Below are positions 6,683-13,238 of a stretch of DNA of 14,297 nucleotides, in pieces. The stretch covers positions 1 through 14,297 of the forward strand of contig PWHN01000096.1 in NCBI GenBank assembly GCA_003554945.1, read 5' to 3'. The position numbers were made by a program, and so were the translations under genes. The DNA is from a bacterium. GTDB taxonomy: Bacteria > T1Sed10-126. The notes below the pieces were generated by a model. It searched no databases and was not told the origin of the DNA. It was given only the letters and a program-made list of their open reading frames with translations. Every line of letters begins with the position of its first letter. Position 1 is the first letter of the stretch.

Positions 6683-7492
6683 ATGCGTAAGTTTGTCTAC
6701 GCAGCAATGTTTTTAATCTTAGCGATGGGACTGGTTTATCCACTCGCCGCCGAGCAGCCTGACCCCGAAGAGTTGGCCTATGAGTCCTATGAAACGGCCT
6801 ATTTTCAGGGCGATGACGTGCGCTGGCGAGCCAGCATGGAAATAGTGGACGATCAGGATAGGACTCGTTCGCGGGTGCTTACGATTCTGCGTAAAAATGT
6901 CGGCGAGGAGAGCCAGAAGTATTACGCCTACTTCCACGAGCCTTCCCAGCTTGAACGCATGGTTTTTCTCGTCTGGACCGCGGCCGGTATGGAGGACGAT
7001 GATCGCTGGCTTTACATGCCGGCAACAGACATGCAACAGCGAATCTCCGGACGTCAGAAACGCAACAGCTTTGCCGGCACTGATTTTACCTACGAGGACA
7101 TGACCGGCCGCCACCCCGACCAGGACGAGTTTGAATACCTGGGCACGGATGAGGTTGACGAGCGTCCGGTATACGTAATAAAAGGTGAGCCCAGGGATCC
7201 CGACCTGGTGGAGTTTTCCTATTACGAGATGTATATTGACCAGGAGACCAAGCTACCTCTGAAGGGTGAATTTTACGACCCTCAGGAGGAGCTGCACCGG
7301 ACGTTGAGGTTGCCTGAGTTTGAGGAGATTGACGGCTACTATACGCCGACGCTCCAGGTTGCTGAAAACCACAGCACCGGTTCGAAGACAACCGCCGAGA
7401 TGTCTAACATCGAATACAACCTTGGCATTGGCGAGGATATTTTCGCCGAACGTTACCTGCGCCGTCCACCTACCCAGTGGATCGACCCTTAG
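6683..7492 (+). CDS. LolA-like outer membrane lipoprotein-sorting protein
   Basis: 269 residues with an N-terminal signal peptide (about 1-23, ending PLAA). The mature part matches the LolA-like family that travels with MMPL exporters: repeated antiparallel strands such as DVRWRASMEIVD, SRVLTILRK, RWLYMPATDMQQRISG and TDFTYEDMTGR, then FSYYEMYIDQETKLPLKGEFYD. Proteins of this fold carry lipidic cargo in a hydrophobic half-barrel through the periplasm. ATG at 6683 is preferred because GGAGG (6670-6674) is 8 bases upstream; a GTG at 6674 overlaps that site. Placed between the exporter and outer-membrane barrel genes, it is probably the periplasmic carrier of this system rather than the housekeeping lipoprotein chaperone. 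Cargo is unknown. Confidence 0.85.
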   Translation: MRKFVYAAMFLILAMGLVYPLAAEQPDPEELAYESYETAYFQGDDVRWRASMEIVDDQDRTRSRVLTILRKNVGEESQKYYAYFHEPSQLERMVFLVWTAAGMEDDDRWLYMPATDMQQRISGRQKRNSFAGTDFTYEDMTGRHPDQDEFEYLGTDEVDERPVYVIKGEPRDPDLVEFSYYEMYIDQETKLPLKGEFYDPQEELHRTLRLPEFEEIDGYYTPTLQVAENHSTGSKTTAEMSNIEYNLGIGEDIFAERYLRRPPTQWIDP

Positions 7493-7521
7493 ATCTTGAC
7501 ATCACTTGAGGAGGGATGTGA

Positions 7522-8811
7522 ATGAAGTTGATTAAACCCTTTGTATTTGCTGTAGTTTGGCTGCTGGCGGCAGCAGTTAGCGTCAATCCGGCCGTGGCCC
7601 AGCTAAGAATCAGGGGCTACGCCGAGCCGGCTTACTCCGTTCGCTACGGCGACGCCGGGCCGATTGACGACCGTAACACCCTCAATGAAACCCGGATAAT
7701 GCTGGAAAACCAGTGGTATGGAGGCCAGGGCGAGGTCCTGGATCTGCGCTTTTTGGCGAAACCAGCCGCAGCCGGAGCTGAGGTCGAGGACGAGTTTGAG
7801 GTCCGGCAAGCCTCGGTTCTTTACCCGGCGACGCGGGATCTTGACGTAATTGCCGGCCGCCAGGCAATTGACTGGGGACCTGCTCAGTATGAGTTCGTCA
7901 ACGATCACTTTCCCAAGGACTATCGTTCCTTCTTCCTGGGCCGGGACCTTGAATACATGCGGGCACCCGCAGACGCCCTGCGGTTGCGCTGGTTCTCCGA
8001 CTACGGTAACCTTGATTTGATTGCAATGCCGGAGTTTGAGCCAAACCGTAACCCCGAGGGCGAGGTTATTCCCGTTCATTTTGATGGTGAATTACTGGAT
8101 CAGGAAGAGGTGCTGGAGAAAACTGGTGACAAGCCGCCCCGTAGATTACCTTCGTCTTCGCCCGAAGACGGCGAGGTGCACGCCCGCTGGAGTGAGAACT
8201 ACGGCAGATGGGAGGTGGCGCTGTATGGCTATCGGGGTTTTATGGGTAACCCGGCTGGTTTTAACGCAGACGGGACAGATAACTTTGTTTATCACCCGGA
8301 GATGGCCTCCGGCGGAGCTTCGTTGCGTGGGCCGTTCATGGGCGGAATCGCCTGGCTGGAGACTTCTTTTGACGATATCCGCCACGATGAAGCGGGTGAA
8401 AGTGAGGGGCTTCCTTCGGACGTTTACAACCTGCTGGTCGGCTACGAGTTTGATCACACGCCAACCGTCACCTACATGTTTCAAGTACACTGGTTGCACA
8501 ACTACGATTCGAAGGGGTTGCGTGAGGATATAGACGAAGAGAATCATCCCTACGAGAAGCGCAACCGTTACCGGCTGCAGCTGGCGACCGAACGTTCTTA
8601 CATGTCCGACCGTCTGACCCTGCGAGCTCGTGGTTTTGCCGGTCTTCAGGTACAGGACTGGCATCTGAGGTTGGAGGCCGACTACGAGTGGAGCGACAAC
8701 ATTCGTGTCTACGCCGGCAGCCTGCACTATGACGCCGACAACGAGGCTTCCCGCTTTGGAGCTCTGCAGGACCACGACGCTTTTTACTCAAGGTTGAGGT
8801 ATAGCTTTTAA
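7522..8811 (+). CDS. Outer-membrane beta-barrel protein (DUF1302/porin-like)
   Basis: 429 residues. A signal peptide ends at about residue 26 (NPAVA, then QLRIRGYAEP). The mature chain is rich in alternating aromatic and polar residues typical of barrel strands and ends YSRLRYSF, with the C-terminal Phe used by the BAM machinery. The segment VIAGRQAIDWGPAQYEFVND resembles the GRQxxxWG motif of DUF1302-like barrels. An acidic loop lies at about residues 192-217. GAGGAGGG lies 6 bases before the ATG and 29 bases follow the LolA-like gene. It is the last gene of the operon and probably its outer-membrane outlet. The presence of this gene is a main reason to call the host a diderm. Family assignment beyond barrel is tentative. 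Confidence 0.82.
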   Translation: MKLIKPFVFAVVWLLAAAVSVNPAVAQLRIRGYAEPAYSVRYGDAGPIDDRNTLNETRIMLENQWYGGQGEVLDLRFLAKPAAAGAEVEDEFEVRQASVLYPATRDLDVIAGRQAIDWGPAQYEFVNDHFPKDYRSFFLGRDLEYMRAPADALRLRWFSDYGNLDLIAMPEFEPNRNPEGEVIPVHFDGELLDQEEVLEKTGDKPPRRLPSSSPEDGEVHARWSENYGRWEVALYGYRGFMGNPAGFNADGTDNFVYHPEMASGGASLRGPFMGGIAWLETSFDDIRHDEAGESEGLPSDVYNLLVGYEFDHTPTVTYMFQVHWLHNYDSKGLREDIDEENHPYEKRNRYRLQLATERSYMSDRLTLRARGFAGLQVQDWHLRLEADYEWSDNIRVYAGSLHYDADNEASRFGALQDHDAFYSRLRYSF

Positions 8812-8856
8812 AATTAAAATGATTTGTTATACTTTAGTGATAGTCCGATAACCTTC

Positions 8857-8902
8857 GGGAGGGCCGCCTCATCTTGCTTTTATGTGGGGTGGGGCGGCTC
8901 CC
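8857..8902 (+). terminator. GC-rich hairpin after the export operon
   Basis: GGGAG (8857-8861) pairs with CTCCC (8898-8902) and CCGCC (8864-8868) with GGCGG (8893-8897), with a 2-base bulge and a 24-base loop. No T run follows at once, though a T5 occurs at 8916-8920. It may end the operon or attenuate the FmdB gene that starts 30 bases later. Alternatively it may be an mRNA 5' structure of that gene. Confidence 0.4.
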
Positions 8903-8932
8903 ATATTTCCTGCTCTTTTTATGGTGATTCTA

Positions 8933-9136
8933 ATGCCAACTTATAACTACGAGTGTACCGACTGTGGAAGCAAGTTCCAACTACGCCGGCGCTGTTCAGA
9001 GCGCGAAGAATGGGCCGAATGTCCAGACTGCGGCTCCGAAAACAGTGAGCGACTGCTGAATACCTTTGCTGTTGGTTCTTCGGGTTCATCTAAGAAACCG
9101 GAAGGCTGTGCCACCGGTAGTTGTCCGTTCGCCTGA
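8933..9136 (+). CDS. FmdB-family zinc ribbon protein
   Basis: 67 residues. MPTYNYECTDCGSKFQ at the start and CPDCGSE at 30-36 form a four-cysteine zinc ribbon (Cys8, 11, 30, 33), the hallmark of the FmdB/zinc_ribbon_8 family. The C-terminus carries two more cysteines (59 and 64) in GCATGSCPFA, seen in many members. The family was named for a putative formamidase regulator but its general role is unknown. GGTGA at 8923-8927 supports the ATG at 8933 and rules out an in-frame start at 8882 that runs through the hairpin. It converges with the next gene, with only 3 bases between the stop codons. Confidence 0.9.
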   Translation: MPTYNYECTDCGSKFQLRRRCSEREEWAECPDCGSENSERLLNTFAVGSSGSSKKPEGCATGSCPFA

Positions 9137-9139
9137 TTG

Positions 9140-9697
9140 CTACTCGATTTTTTTATCTCTCCACCAGTTAACCCTGGTAATTGGTTCAGATTTCTGAACT
9201 TCCAGCTCCCCTCCAAAAGCATTTTCCAGAGCCCGGCCCAGCAATTCGGCCAGTTTAGCGTTTGTGGTGTGAAAAATTACTTCGCCTCGCGCCGTCTCTT
9301 CGTTTCTCTCGACTTCAACTTCAACTAACTTGCTGAGCGGATTTTTTTCCTGCCGGCGGTGAACTTCGTTCTGTATCAAACCGGATATTTCTTGCCGGTG
9401 GTTCTTTAAAAAGCTACCGCCTATACGCAGTTCTCCGTAATAGTAGTTATCTTTAACTTTGCGGCAGCCCGGGCACATGAAGGAGAGGCCACTTTCATCT
9501 TCTGAAAGATCATATTGATCGCTTCGATACCAGCGCTTATTTGCGTAAATGTTTCCGCAAACAGGACATTGAGCTGGTTCTGTGGCCGGTTTTTGATTGA
9601 GGTAGGAGTCGCGTGATTCGTCGGTGTGAAGATTATCTTTTCTTTTTTTGGGAGAATTCCCCTTATCCACTCCATTGTTGCCTTCATAAGCTGTCAT
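9140..9697 (-). CDS. NMD3-like (BCAM0308-type) zinc-finger protein
   Basis: 185 residues. Two CxxC pairs, CPVCGNIY (Cys44, 47) and CPGCRKVKDNYYYGEL (Cys75, 78), form a treble-clef-like zinc site. They are followed by an alpha/beta domain ending TRVNWWRDKK. The layout matches the bacterial NMD3 N-terminal-like proteins often labelled BCAM0308. In archaea and eukaryotes NMD3 works in 60S/50S ribosome export or quality control; the bacterial role is not established. The first 40 residues are polar and probably disordered. ATG at 9697 is used because GGAG is 10 bases upstream; an in-frame GTG 9 bases earlier lies directly on that site. Two small zinc-finger genes of different families are thus arranged tail to tail. 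Confidence 0.75.
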   Translation of the reverse strand: MTAYEGNNGVDKGNSPKKRKDNLHTDESRDSYLNQKPATEPAQCPVCGNIYANKRWYRSDQYDLSEDESGLSFMCPGCRKVKDNYYYGELRIGGSFLKNHRQEISGLIQNEVHRRQEKNPLSKLVEVEVERNEETARGEVIFHTTNAKLAELLGRALENAFGGELEVQKSEPITRVNWWRDKKIE

Positions 9698-9721
9698 ACA
9701 GATCACACTCCTCTTGAAAAT

Positions 9722-9749
9722 ATTATGTTTTTCCGCCAGAACCTTTCAA
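9722..9749 (-). promoter_or_regulatory. Candidate promoter of the NMD3-like gene
   Basis: On the minus strand TTGAAA (9749-9744) and CATAAT (9727-9722) are spaced by 16 bases and lie about 25 bases before the start codon at 9697. Both are one or two bases from consensus. The GC-rich repeat at 9758 lies directly upstream. Confidence 0.45.
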
Positions 9750-9757
9750 CGCATCTT

Positions 9758-9797
9758 TCCCCCTCACCCTAACCCTCTCCCCCCAGGGGAGAGGGAA
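9758..9797 (+). repeat. GC-rich hairpin repeat, copy 1
   Basis: A 40-bp sequence beginning TCCCCCTCACCCTAACC. CCCTCTCCCC (9773-9782) and GGGGAGAGGG (9786-9795) form a 10-bp stem with a 3-base loop. A second copy lies in opposite orientation at 14191-14230, with 37 of 40 bases identical by my alignment. Such repeats occur in many bacterial genomes between genes and are best treated as a REP-like dispersed family. It lies in the divergent region between two genes. Confidence 0.85.
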
Positions 9798-9950
9798 CTG
9801 GGGGAGGTTTTGGTTTTTCACCCGTGATTATCACTGGCACATTAATCACATTAATGTTAACCCGATAAACTTGCAAAAAATTTCATTTATATACTTTTAT
9901 TTTTGGTCAATGAGAAATTGGATCCTGCTTTGTAAAAAGAGAAACGGTAA

Positions 9951-10087
9951 TTCTGAGGGCCGATCTGTTTCTGACGGATTTATAAAGACCTCAAACCCCA
10001 GGATGGGGTTGTTTTGAGGTCTTTATACCTCGGAGATCGGCCGGAGGCCAATCAAGAATGATGTCAGAAATATATCGGCCCTCAGAA
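9951..10087. repeat. 137-bp fold-back element (MITE-like or structured RNA)
   Basis: Nested inverted repeats cover the whole element. The ends TTCTGAGGGCCGAT (9951-9964) and ATCGGCCCTCAGAA (10074-10087) pair over 14 bp. TTTCTGAC (9968-9975) pairs with 10063-10070. The centre has a 15-bp stem, 9981-9995 with 10013-10027, capped by an inner CCCCA/TGGGG hairpin. Bases 9958-9965 (GGCCGATC) can also pair with GATCGGCC at 10035-10042, an alternative to the outer stem. It lies between two divergent genes, so a terminator is not required there. No clear target-site duplication is seen. It may be a miniature inverted-repeat element or a regulatory RNA upstream of the lipoprotein gene. Confidence 0.7.
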
Positions 10088-10135
10088 CAAGGAAATCGCA
10101 AAACTTTAGCAGCCGATAGCTTTCGACAAAAATAT

Positions 10136-10165
10136 TTTACCCTGTATCAGTAGTTTTGCTATAAT
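10136..10165 (+). promoter_or_regulatory. Extended -10 promoter of the lipoprotein gene
   Basis: TATAAT (10160-10165) is a perfect -10 box preceded by TGC (10157-10159), giving an extended -10. TTTACC (10136-10141), 18 bases before, is a weak -35, as expected for extended -10 promoters. It lies 40 bases before the start codon. Confidence 0.65.
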
Positions 10166-10204
10166 CGTAGGCTAAACAATAAAATTCACCAGGAGGTGCG
10201 TGTT

Positions 10205-10579
10205 ATGAAGAAATTAGTAGTATTTTTTCTTGGACTGTCGCTGCTGGTTCTGGCCGGCTGTCCGGGACCGACAATCACCGAAGAGGAGGCGGTCGAACAG
10301 TTCTGTGAGCTGGCCGCTGAGCTTGACGCCGGTGAAATAGACTGGGAGGAATTTCAACAGCAAGAGGCTGATATTGAGGCCCGGATGGAGCGTTCTGATA
10401 TCAGCGTTGAGACCGTAAGCGACGGTCGTGAAGCGGAATGTCCTGAATTTTACGAAATCATCGCCCGCGAGGCGGCGATGCATGAGTTTGAAGCGCAGAT
10501 GGAAGACTTTGAGCTGGAACTGGAAGAAGCGCTGGAAGAAGAGTTCGATGACCTGGATGAGTTAGAGGATGAATTTTAA
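10205..10579 (+). CDS. Small acidic lipoprotein, function unknown
   Basis: 124 residues. A signal peptide with lipobox LVLAGC puts the lipidated cysteine at position 19, followed by PGP. The mature part is helical and strongly acidic, ending in a run of Glu, Asp and Leu (EEALEEEFDDLDELEDEF). Two further cysteines occur at about 34 and 80. No known family is recognised. AGGAGG (10191-10196) is 8 bases before the ATG; an in-frame GTG at 10196 overlaps it. It has its own promoter and stands alone. Lgt, encoded 3 kb away, would attach its lipid. Without Asp at position +2, outer-membrane location is plausible if Lol-type sorting applies in this host. Confidence 0.75.
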   Translation: MKKLVVFFLGLSLLVLAGCPGPTITEEEAVEQFCELAAELDAGEIDWEEFQQQEADIEARMERSDISVETVSDGREAECPEFYEIIAREAAMHEFEAQMEDFELELEEALEEEFDDLDELEDEF

Positions 10580-10589
10580 GCTCAATAGC

Positions 10590-10611
10590 TAATTCATTCT
10601 TTGATGAATTA
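10590..10611. terminator. Weak AT-rich hairpin between convergent genes
   Basis: TAATTCAT (10590-10597) pairs with ATGAATTA (10604-10611) around a 6-base loop, exactly in the gap between the lipoprotein gene and the convergent truD. A shared bidirectional terminator is possible, but the stem is AT-only and no strong T run follows on either strand. Confidence 0.3.
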
Positions 10612-10612
10612 A

Positions 10613-11863
10613 TCAGGTTAGTTCAACTTTCATAACTTCGCGCAGCAAAGCGGTTGCGTAAGAACCCGGCGGAGCAGCAAACTCAATAGTTAGCTGATTG
10701 CTGTTCGCGTCGGGTTTGAGCGCAAGTTCTTCTAATTTAAAACGTAAGAAGCGGCGTGTTCCTTCCACTTTAAGTGTCCCGGCACGATTGTGTAGTTTTG
10801 GTTCAAACTGGAATTTTTTCAGCACTCGCTGCTCTATTTCACCGGGCGCGCCAGTCGGTAGAAAAAGATCGCCGCCGGGTATGGGGCCGGTCGGACTTAT
10901 TTCAAAGTTGTTCGCCCGTGGTTGTTCGCGCTCGACGTCTTCCACCCGAAATCGTCCCCCTGTATCATGTTTTTTTGCCACATCGCCTTCCCTTAGCTGG
11001 TCGATACTCTCAATTCTTTCCGCCAGTAATTCGTTGAAAATTTGACTTTGAAAGGCAGAGACAAAGAGCCGCCGCAGTCTTTTGGGAACCTGCCCGACTA
11101 CAACCTTTGGATTTTTTGTGTTTTTAAAAGCAGCCAGGCAGTTGCGTCGGTTCTGATGCGAATAAGGCCAGTAATCGAAGGGACTCTCGTAGTCGCCGCT
11201 GTCAAACAGGTCGCGCGCCTGTTTGACTGCCGGTGGGTCGTCTTTTAATGAGTGGCCCAGGTAGAGATTTACAAACTCCTCCAGCTTATCTTTCAGCAAA
11301 CATTCGCCGAGTATCGCACTATCGCCCCGCTGACCAAAACGCTGGGGACCATAGTAATTTGGAACACCAGATTTTTCCAACTGCTCAGTAATTTTTTTGG
11401 CTTTCTCTTTTGCTGCCGGTTCAACGTCCTTAATTTTTATTTGAAAGCGGTTGCCGGCGTGGTGTCCGGGCCGCAGTTTGTTGCGGTGGTAATCTAAAGG
11501 TTCAACCTCCATCCCTTCAAATTCCAGTTCTTCTAACTGCTCTGGTTCCACGTGTTCAATGCTTGCTCGTTGAATTGTAGTGGCCCGAGCGTCCTTGTGC
11601 CCGGCAAAACCAAACTCTTTTGGTTGCCGGCCGAGTTCCCGGGCGATCTTTTTTATCGCCGCTTCCGTGGGAAGACCCCTTTTGGTGAGTAAAAAATAGA
11701 GGTGAGTGCCCTCACCCTGAGCGGGATACAGGGGAATTTCTTCAACACGGAAATCCGCCGGTATTTTTTTTATTTGCCCGCCAACTCCTTCAAGCGCAGC
11801 TGTGGCATATGGGAGCTTTTTACTTTTATACGGGAAGTAAGAGGTGAGCTTATTCGTGTTCAA
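10613..11863 (-). CDS. truD: tRNA pseudouridine(13) synthase TruD
   Basis: 416 residues. The TruD signature FGFAGHKDARATTIQRASI (84-102) includes the catalytic Asp91. HHAGNRFQIKI (134-144) and PNYYGPQRFGQRG follow as family motifs, with the TRUD insertion domain in the second half. The enzyme converts U13 of some tRNAs to pseudouridine. It is longer than the E. coli enzyme (about 350), like many TruD proteins outside Proteobacteria. The only usable start is TTG at 11863-11861, which overlaps the stop of the htpX-like gene as TTGA, so translation is probably coupled. A clear binding site at normal spacing is missing (GGAG is about 14 bases away). Function by motif is sure; the start less so. 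Confidence 0.93.
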   Translation of the reverse strand: MNTNKLTSYFPYKSKKLPYATAALEGVGGQIKKIPADFRVEEIPLYPAQGEGTHLYFLLTKRGLPTEAAIKKIARELGRQPKEFGFAGHKDARATTIQRASIEHVEPEQLEELEFEGMEVEPLDYHRNKLRPGHHAGNRFQIKIKDVEPAAKEKAKKITEQLEKSGVPNYYGPQRFGQRGDSAILGECLLKDKLEEFVNLYLGHSLKDDPPAVKQARDLFDSGDYESPFDYWPYSHQNRRNCLAAFKNTKNPKVVVGQVPKRLRRLFVSAFQSQIFNELLAERIESIDQLREGDVAKKHDTGGRFRVEDVEREQPRANNFEISPTGPIPGGDLFLPTGAPGEIEQRVLKKFQFEPKLHNRAGTLKVEGTRRFLRFKLEELALKPDANSNQLTIEFAAPPGSYATALLREVMKVELT

Positions 11864-12663
11864 GAGGTTGTCATTTGCTCCAACTGCTGAATCCGTTCAC
11901 GCAAAGGTGGATGTGTGGAGAGGGGATTTTCCCGGAGGGGAAAGATATTTTTAAGCCAGTGGCTGTTGTAGGAGTCAATTGCTTTCAGGGCCTGACTGGT
12001 AAATTCAGGTGATGTCCAGCCGGCCGCCATCCGGTCGGCTTCAAATTCTCGGCCCTGCATCAGGGGGGACGCCAGTAACCGGTAGATGAACAACGTAATG
12101 TGGCTCCATAGCTGGACAAATAGCAGCAGTGGCCAGAAAAACAGGAGGATAATCCAGCCAAGCGGGCCGCCCATAAGAAAGGCCAGCCAGATTTTGCTGA
12201 ATCTGCTCAAAATTTGTTCAAAGGCGGAGGTGAAACCGGCGATCAGGCTGTCGCCATTTTTTACATGGGCTAGCTCATGGGCCACAATCGGTCCCAGCAG
12301 TCTCATATCAGCCTGCCAAACTTCCGGCGTCAAAAAGATGGCATGTTCATCGGAATAAGTTACGGCGAAAGCGTTAGCGGTCTCAAAGGAGCGGGTAACA
12401 TAAAAGCTGACCTTCCCCATGATGTTGGCTTTATCGACAAGCTCTGTCAGGAGCGAGTGTTTTGCCGGCCGAGCGTTGAGTCGGGTGATCAGCCATTTTT
12501 TGCCGAAAAAGTAATGCAGAGCAAAAAGTGTCAGCCCAACGGCCGTAAAAAGGGCAAAGACCTGGTGCCAGGCCGCACCAAGCACTAACGCTATTCCGGC
12601 CGCCCAGAGGGCTAAGATAGCAAATATAAGCAAAATAAGCACAAAGTGGCGAGGACGGGACAT
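11860..12663 (-). CDS. HtpX-like membrane zinc metalloprotease (M48)
   Basis: 267 residues. Two N-terminal transmembrane helices (about 8-29 and 34-52) are followed by the zinc motif HELAHVKNGD (129-138, ligands His129 and His133, catalytic Glu130). The third ligand lies in REFEADRMAAG (Glu206). Hydrophobic segments at about 160-200 span the membrane again. LSTHPPLRERIQQL near the end is typical of M48 proteases. HtpX-type enzymes cleave damaged membrane proteins on the cytoplasmic face. GGAG lies 8 bases before the ATG. It is the first gene of a two-gene unit with truD. Whether it is the true HtpX orthologue or an M48 paralogue cannot be settled by eye. Confidence 0.88.
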   Translation of the reverse strand: MSRPRHFVLILLIFAILALWAAGIALVLGAAWHQVFALFTAVGLTLFALHYFFGKKWLITRLNARPAKHSLLTELVDKANIMGKVSFYVTRSFETANAFAVTYSDEHAIFLTPEVWQADMRLLGPIVAHELAHVKNGDSLIAGFTSAFEQILSRFSKIWLAFLMGGPLGWIILLFFWPLLLFVQLWSHITLFIYRLLASPLMQGREFEADRMAAGWTSPEFTSQALKAIDSYNSHWLKNIFPLRENPLSTHPPLRERIQQLEQMTTS

Positions 12664-12868
12664 AAAAGTAACTCCAGGTTAAAAAACTTAAGCAAGCGCT
12701 ACAATTCTATTATAAACAGGGGAGTTATCGCAACTGTGGTGATCGGTATTTTTCTTTTAAAACTGTTGACAGAACCAGAATTTTTTTAAATTATTGATTT
12801 GTAGTGGGGAGCATACAATCGTCTGGGTTTAACTTGTTTTACCAGGGTCAGGAAGGAGGTGACAGTCT
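12664..12868. promoter_or_regulatory. Divergent promoter region
   Basis: The 205-bp gap separates the minus-strand htpX-like gene from the plus-strand small genes. On the minus strand TATAAT (12714-12709) is a perfect -10 without an obvious -35. On the plus strand TTGACA (12766-12771) is a perfect -35 followed by AT-rich sequence in which the -10 is not obvious. AAGGAGGTGA (12853-12862) is a near-perfect ribosome binding site for the 51-codon gene. Confidence 0.5.
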
Positions 12869-13024
12869 GTGGGGAAAATCACTTCGTTTCTTTACAAAGC
12901 GGCCCGGACCAGTAACGACGTCTCAAAACTGGCCAGCGGCAATCCAAAAAAGATCGCCAACCGGGCCAAAAACAAGGTGGTCGGACGTAAAGTGGCGAGC
13001 AAATTATTTAAATCAATGTTTTGA
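12869..13024 (+). CDS. Small basic conserved-type protein (51 residues)
   Basis: Starts with GTG and reads MGKITSFLYKAARTSND, VSKLASGNPKKIANRAKNK, VVGRKVASKLFKSMF. The start is fixed by AAGGAGGTGA 6 bases upstream and by an in-frame TGA inside that site. The protein has about 12 Lys or Arg and few acidic residues. The pattern FLYKAARxxND, GNPKKIAxRAKNKxxGR is one I recall from short uncharacterised Gram-positive proteins, an impression that a search must confirm. The basic helix could bind nucleic acid or membrane. Its TGA runs into the GAGGAGG of the next gene, so the two and lgt form one tight unit. It lacks an ATG and overlaps a longer spurious frame, so gene callers may miss it. Confidence 0.75.
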   Translation: MGKITSFLYKAARTSNDVSKLASGNPKKIANRAKNKVVGRKVASKLFKSMF

Positions 13025-13037
13025 GGAGGAGATTATT

Positions 13038-13238
13038 ATGGAGGAATTATTGCGCGAGTCAAAACTATCGGAAATTTTCACAATGGGTGCCCAGGTGGAG
13101 CTGGAGGAGGTAGAGGAACCGGAAATAGCCCTTTATTTCGCCAGCCCTGACATTTCAGCGACGCTTGCTTTTACAGCCGACGAGTGGCGGCAATTTGCCG
13201 ACCGGGTGGCAGACCTGGACGATAAAGTTCCCTTCTAA
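13038..13238 (+). CDS. Small acidic protein upstream of lgt (66 residues)
   Basis: Starts MEELLRESKLSEIFTMG and ends FADRVADLDDKVPF. GAGGAGGAG (13023-13031) lies 6 bases before the ATG. A much longer frame from 12804 is open but its first part covers the 51-codon gene in another frame, so the short start is preferred. No family is recognised. The middle part (VELEEVEEPEIALYF, SATLAFTADEWRQFAD) suggests a small alpha/beta fold. Its TAA is directly followed by the ATG of lgt, so lgt translation probably depends on it. Confidence 0.7.
   Translation: MEELLRESKLSEIFTMGAQVELEEVEEPEIALYFASPDISATLAFTADEWRQFADRVADLDDKVPF

Noticed and set aside
8146-8775. Long minus-strand frame (209 codons) opposite the barrel protein gene
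   Set aside because: It is opposite a gene with signal peptide and barrel C-terminus, has no motif, and similar antisense frames occur all along the GC-rich coding regions.
9758-9797. C-rich repeat as an intrinsic terminator
   Set aside because: It lies upstream of both divergent genes and lacks a T run, so a terminator function has no gene to serve.
12804-13037. N-terminal extension of the 66-residue protein
   Set aside because: The composition is erratic, the segment covers the 51-codon gene in a different frame, and the ATG at 13038 has its own strong ribosome binding site.
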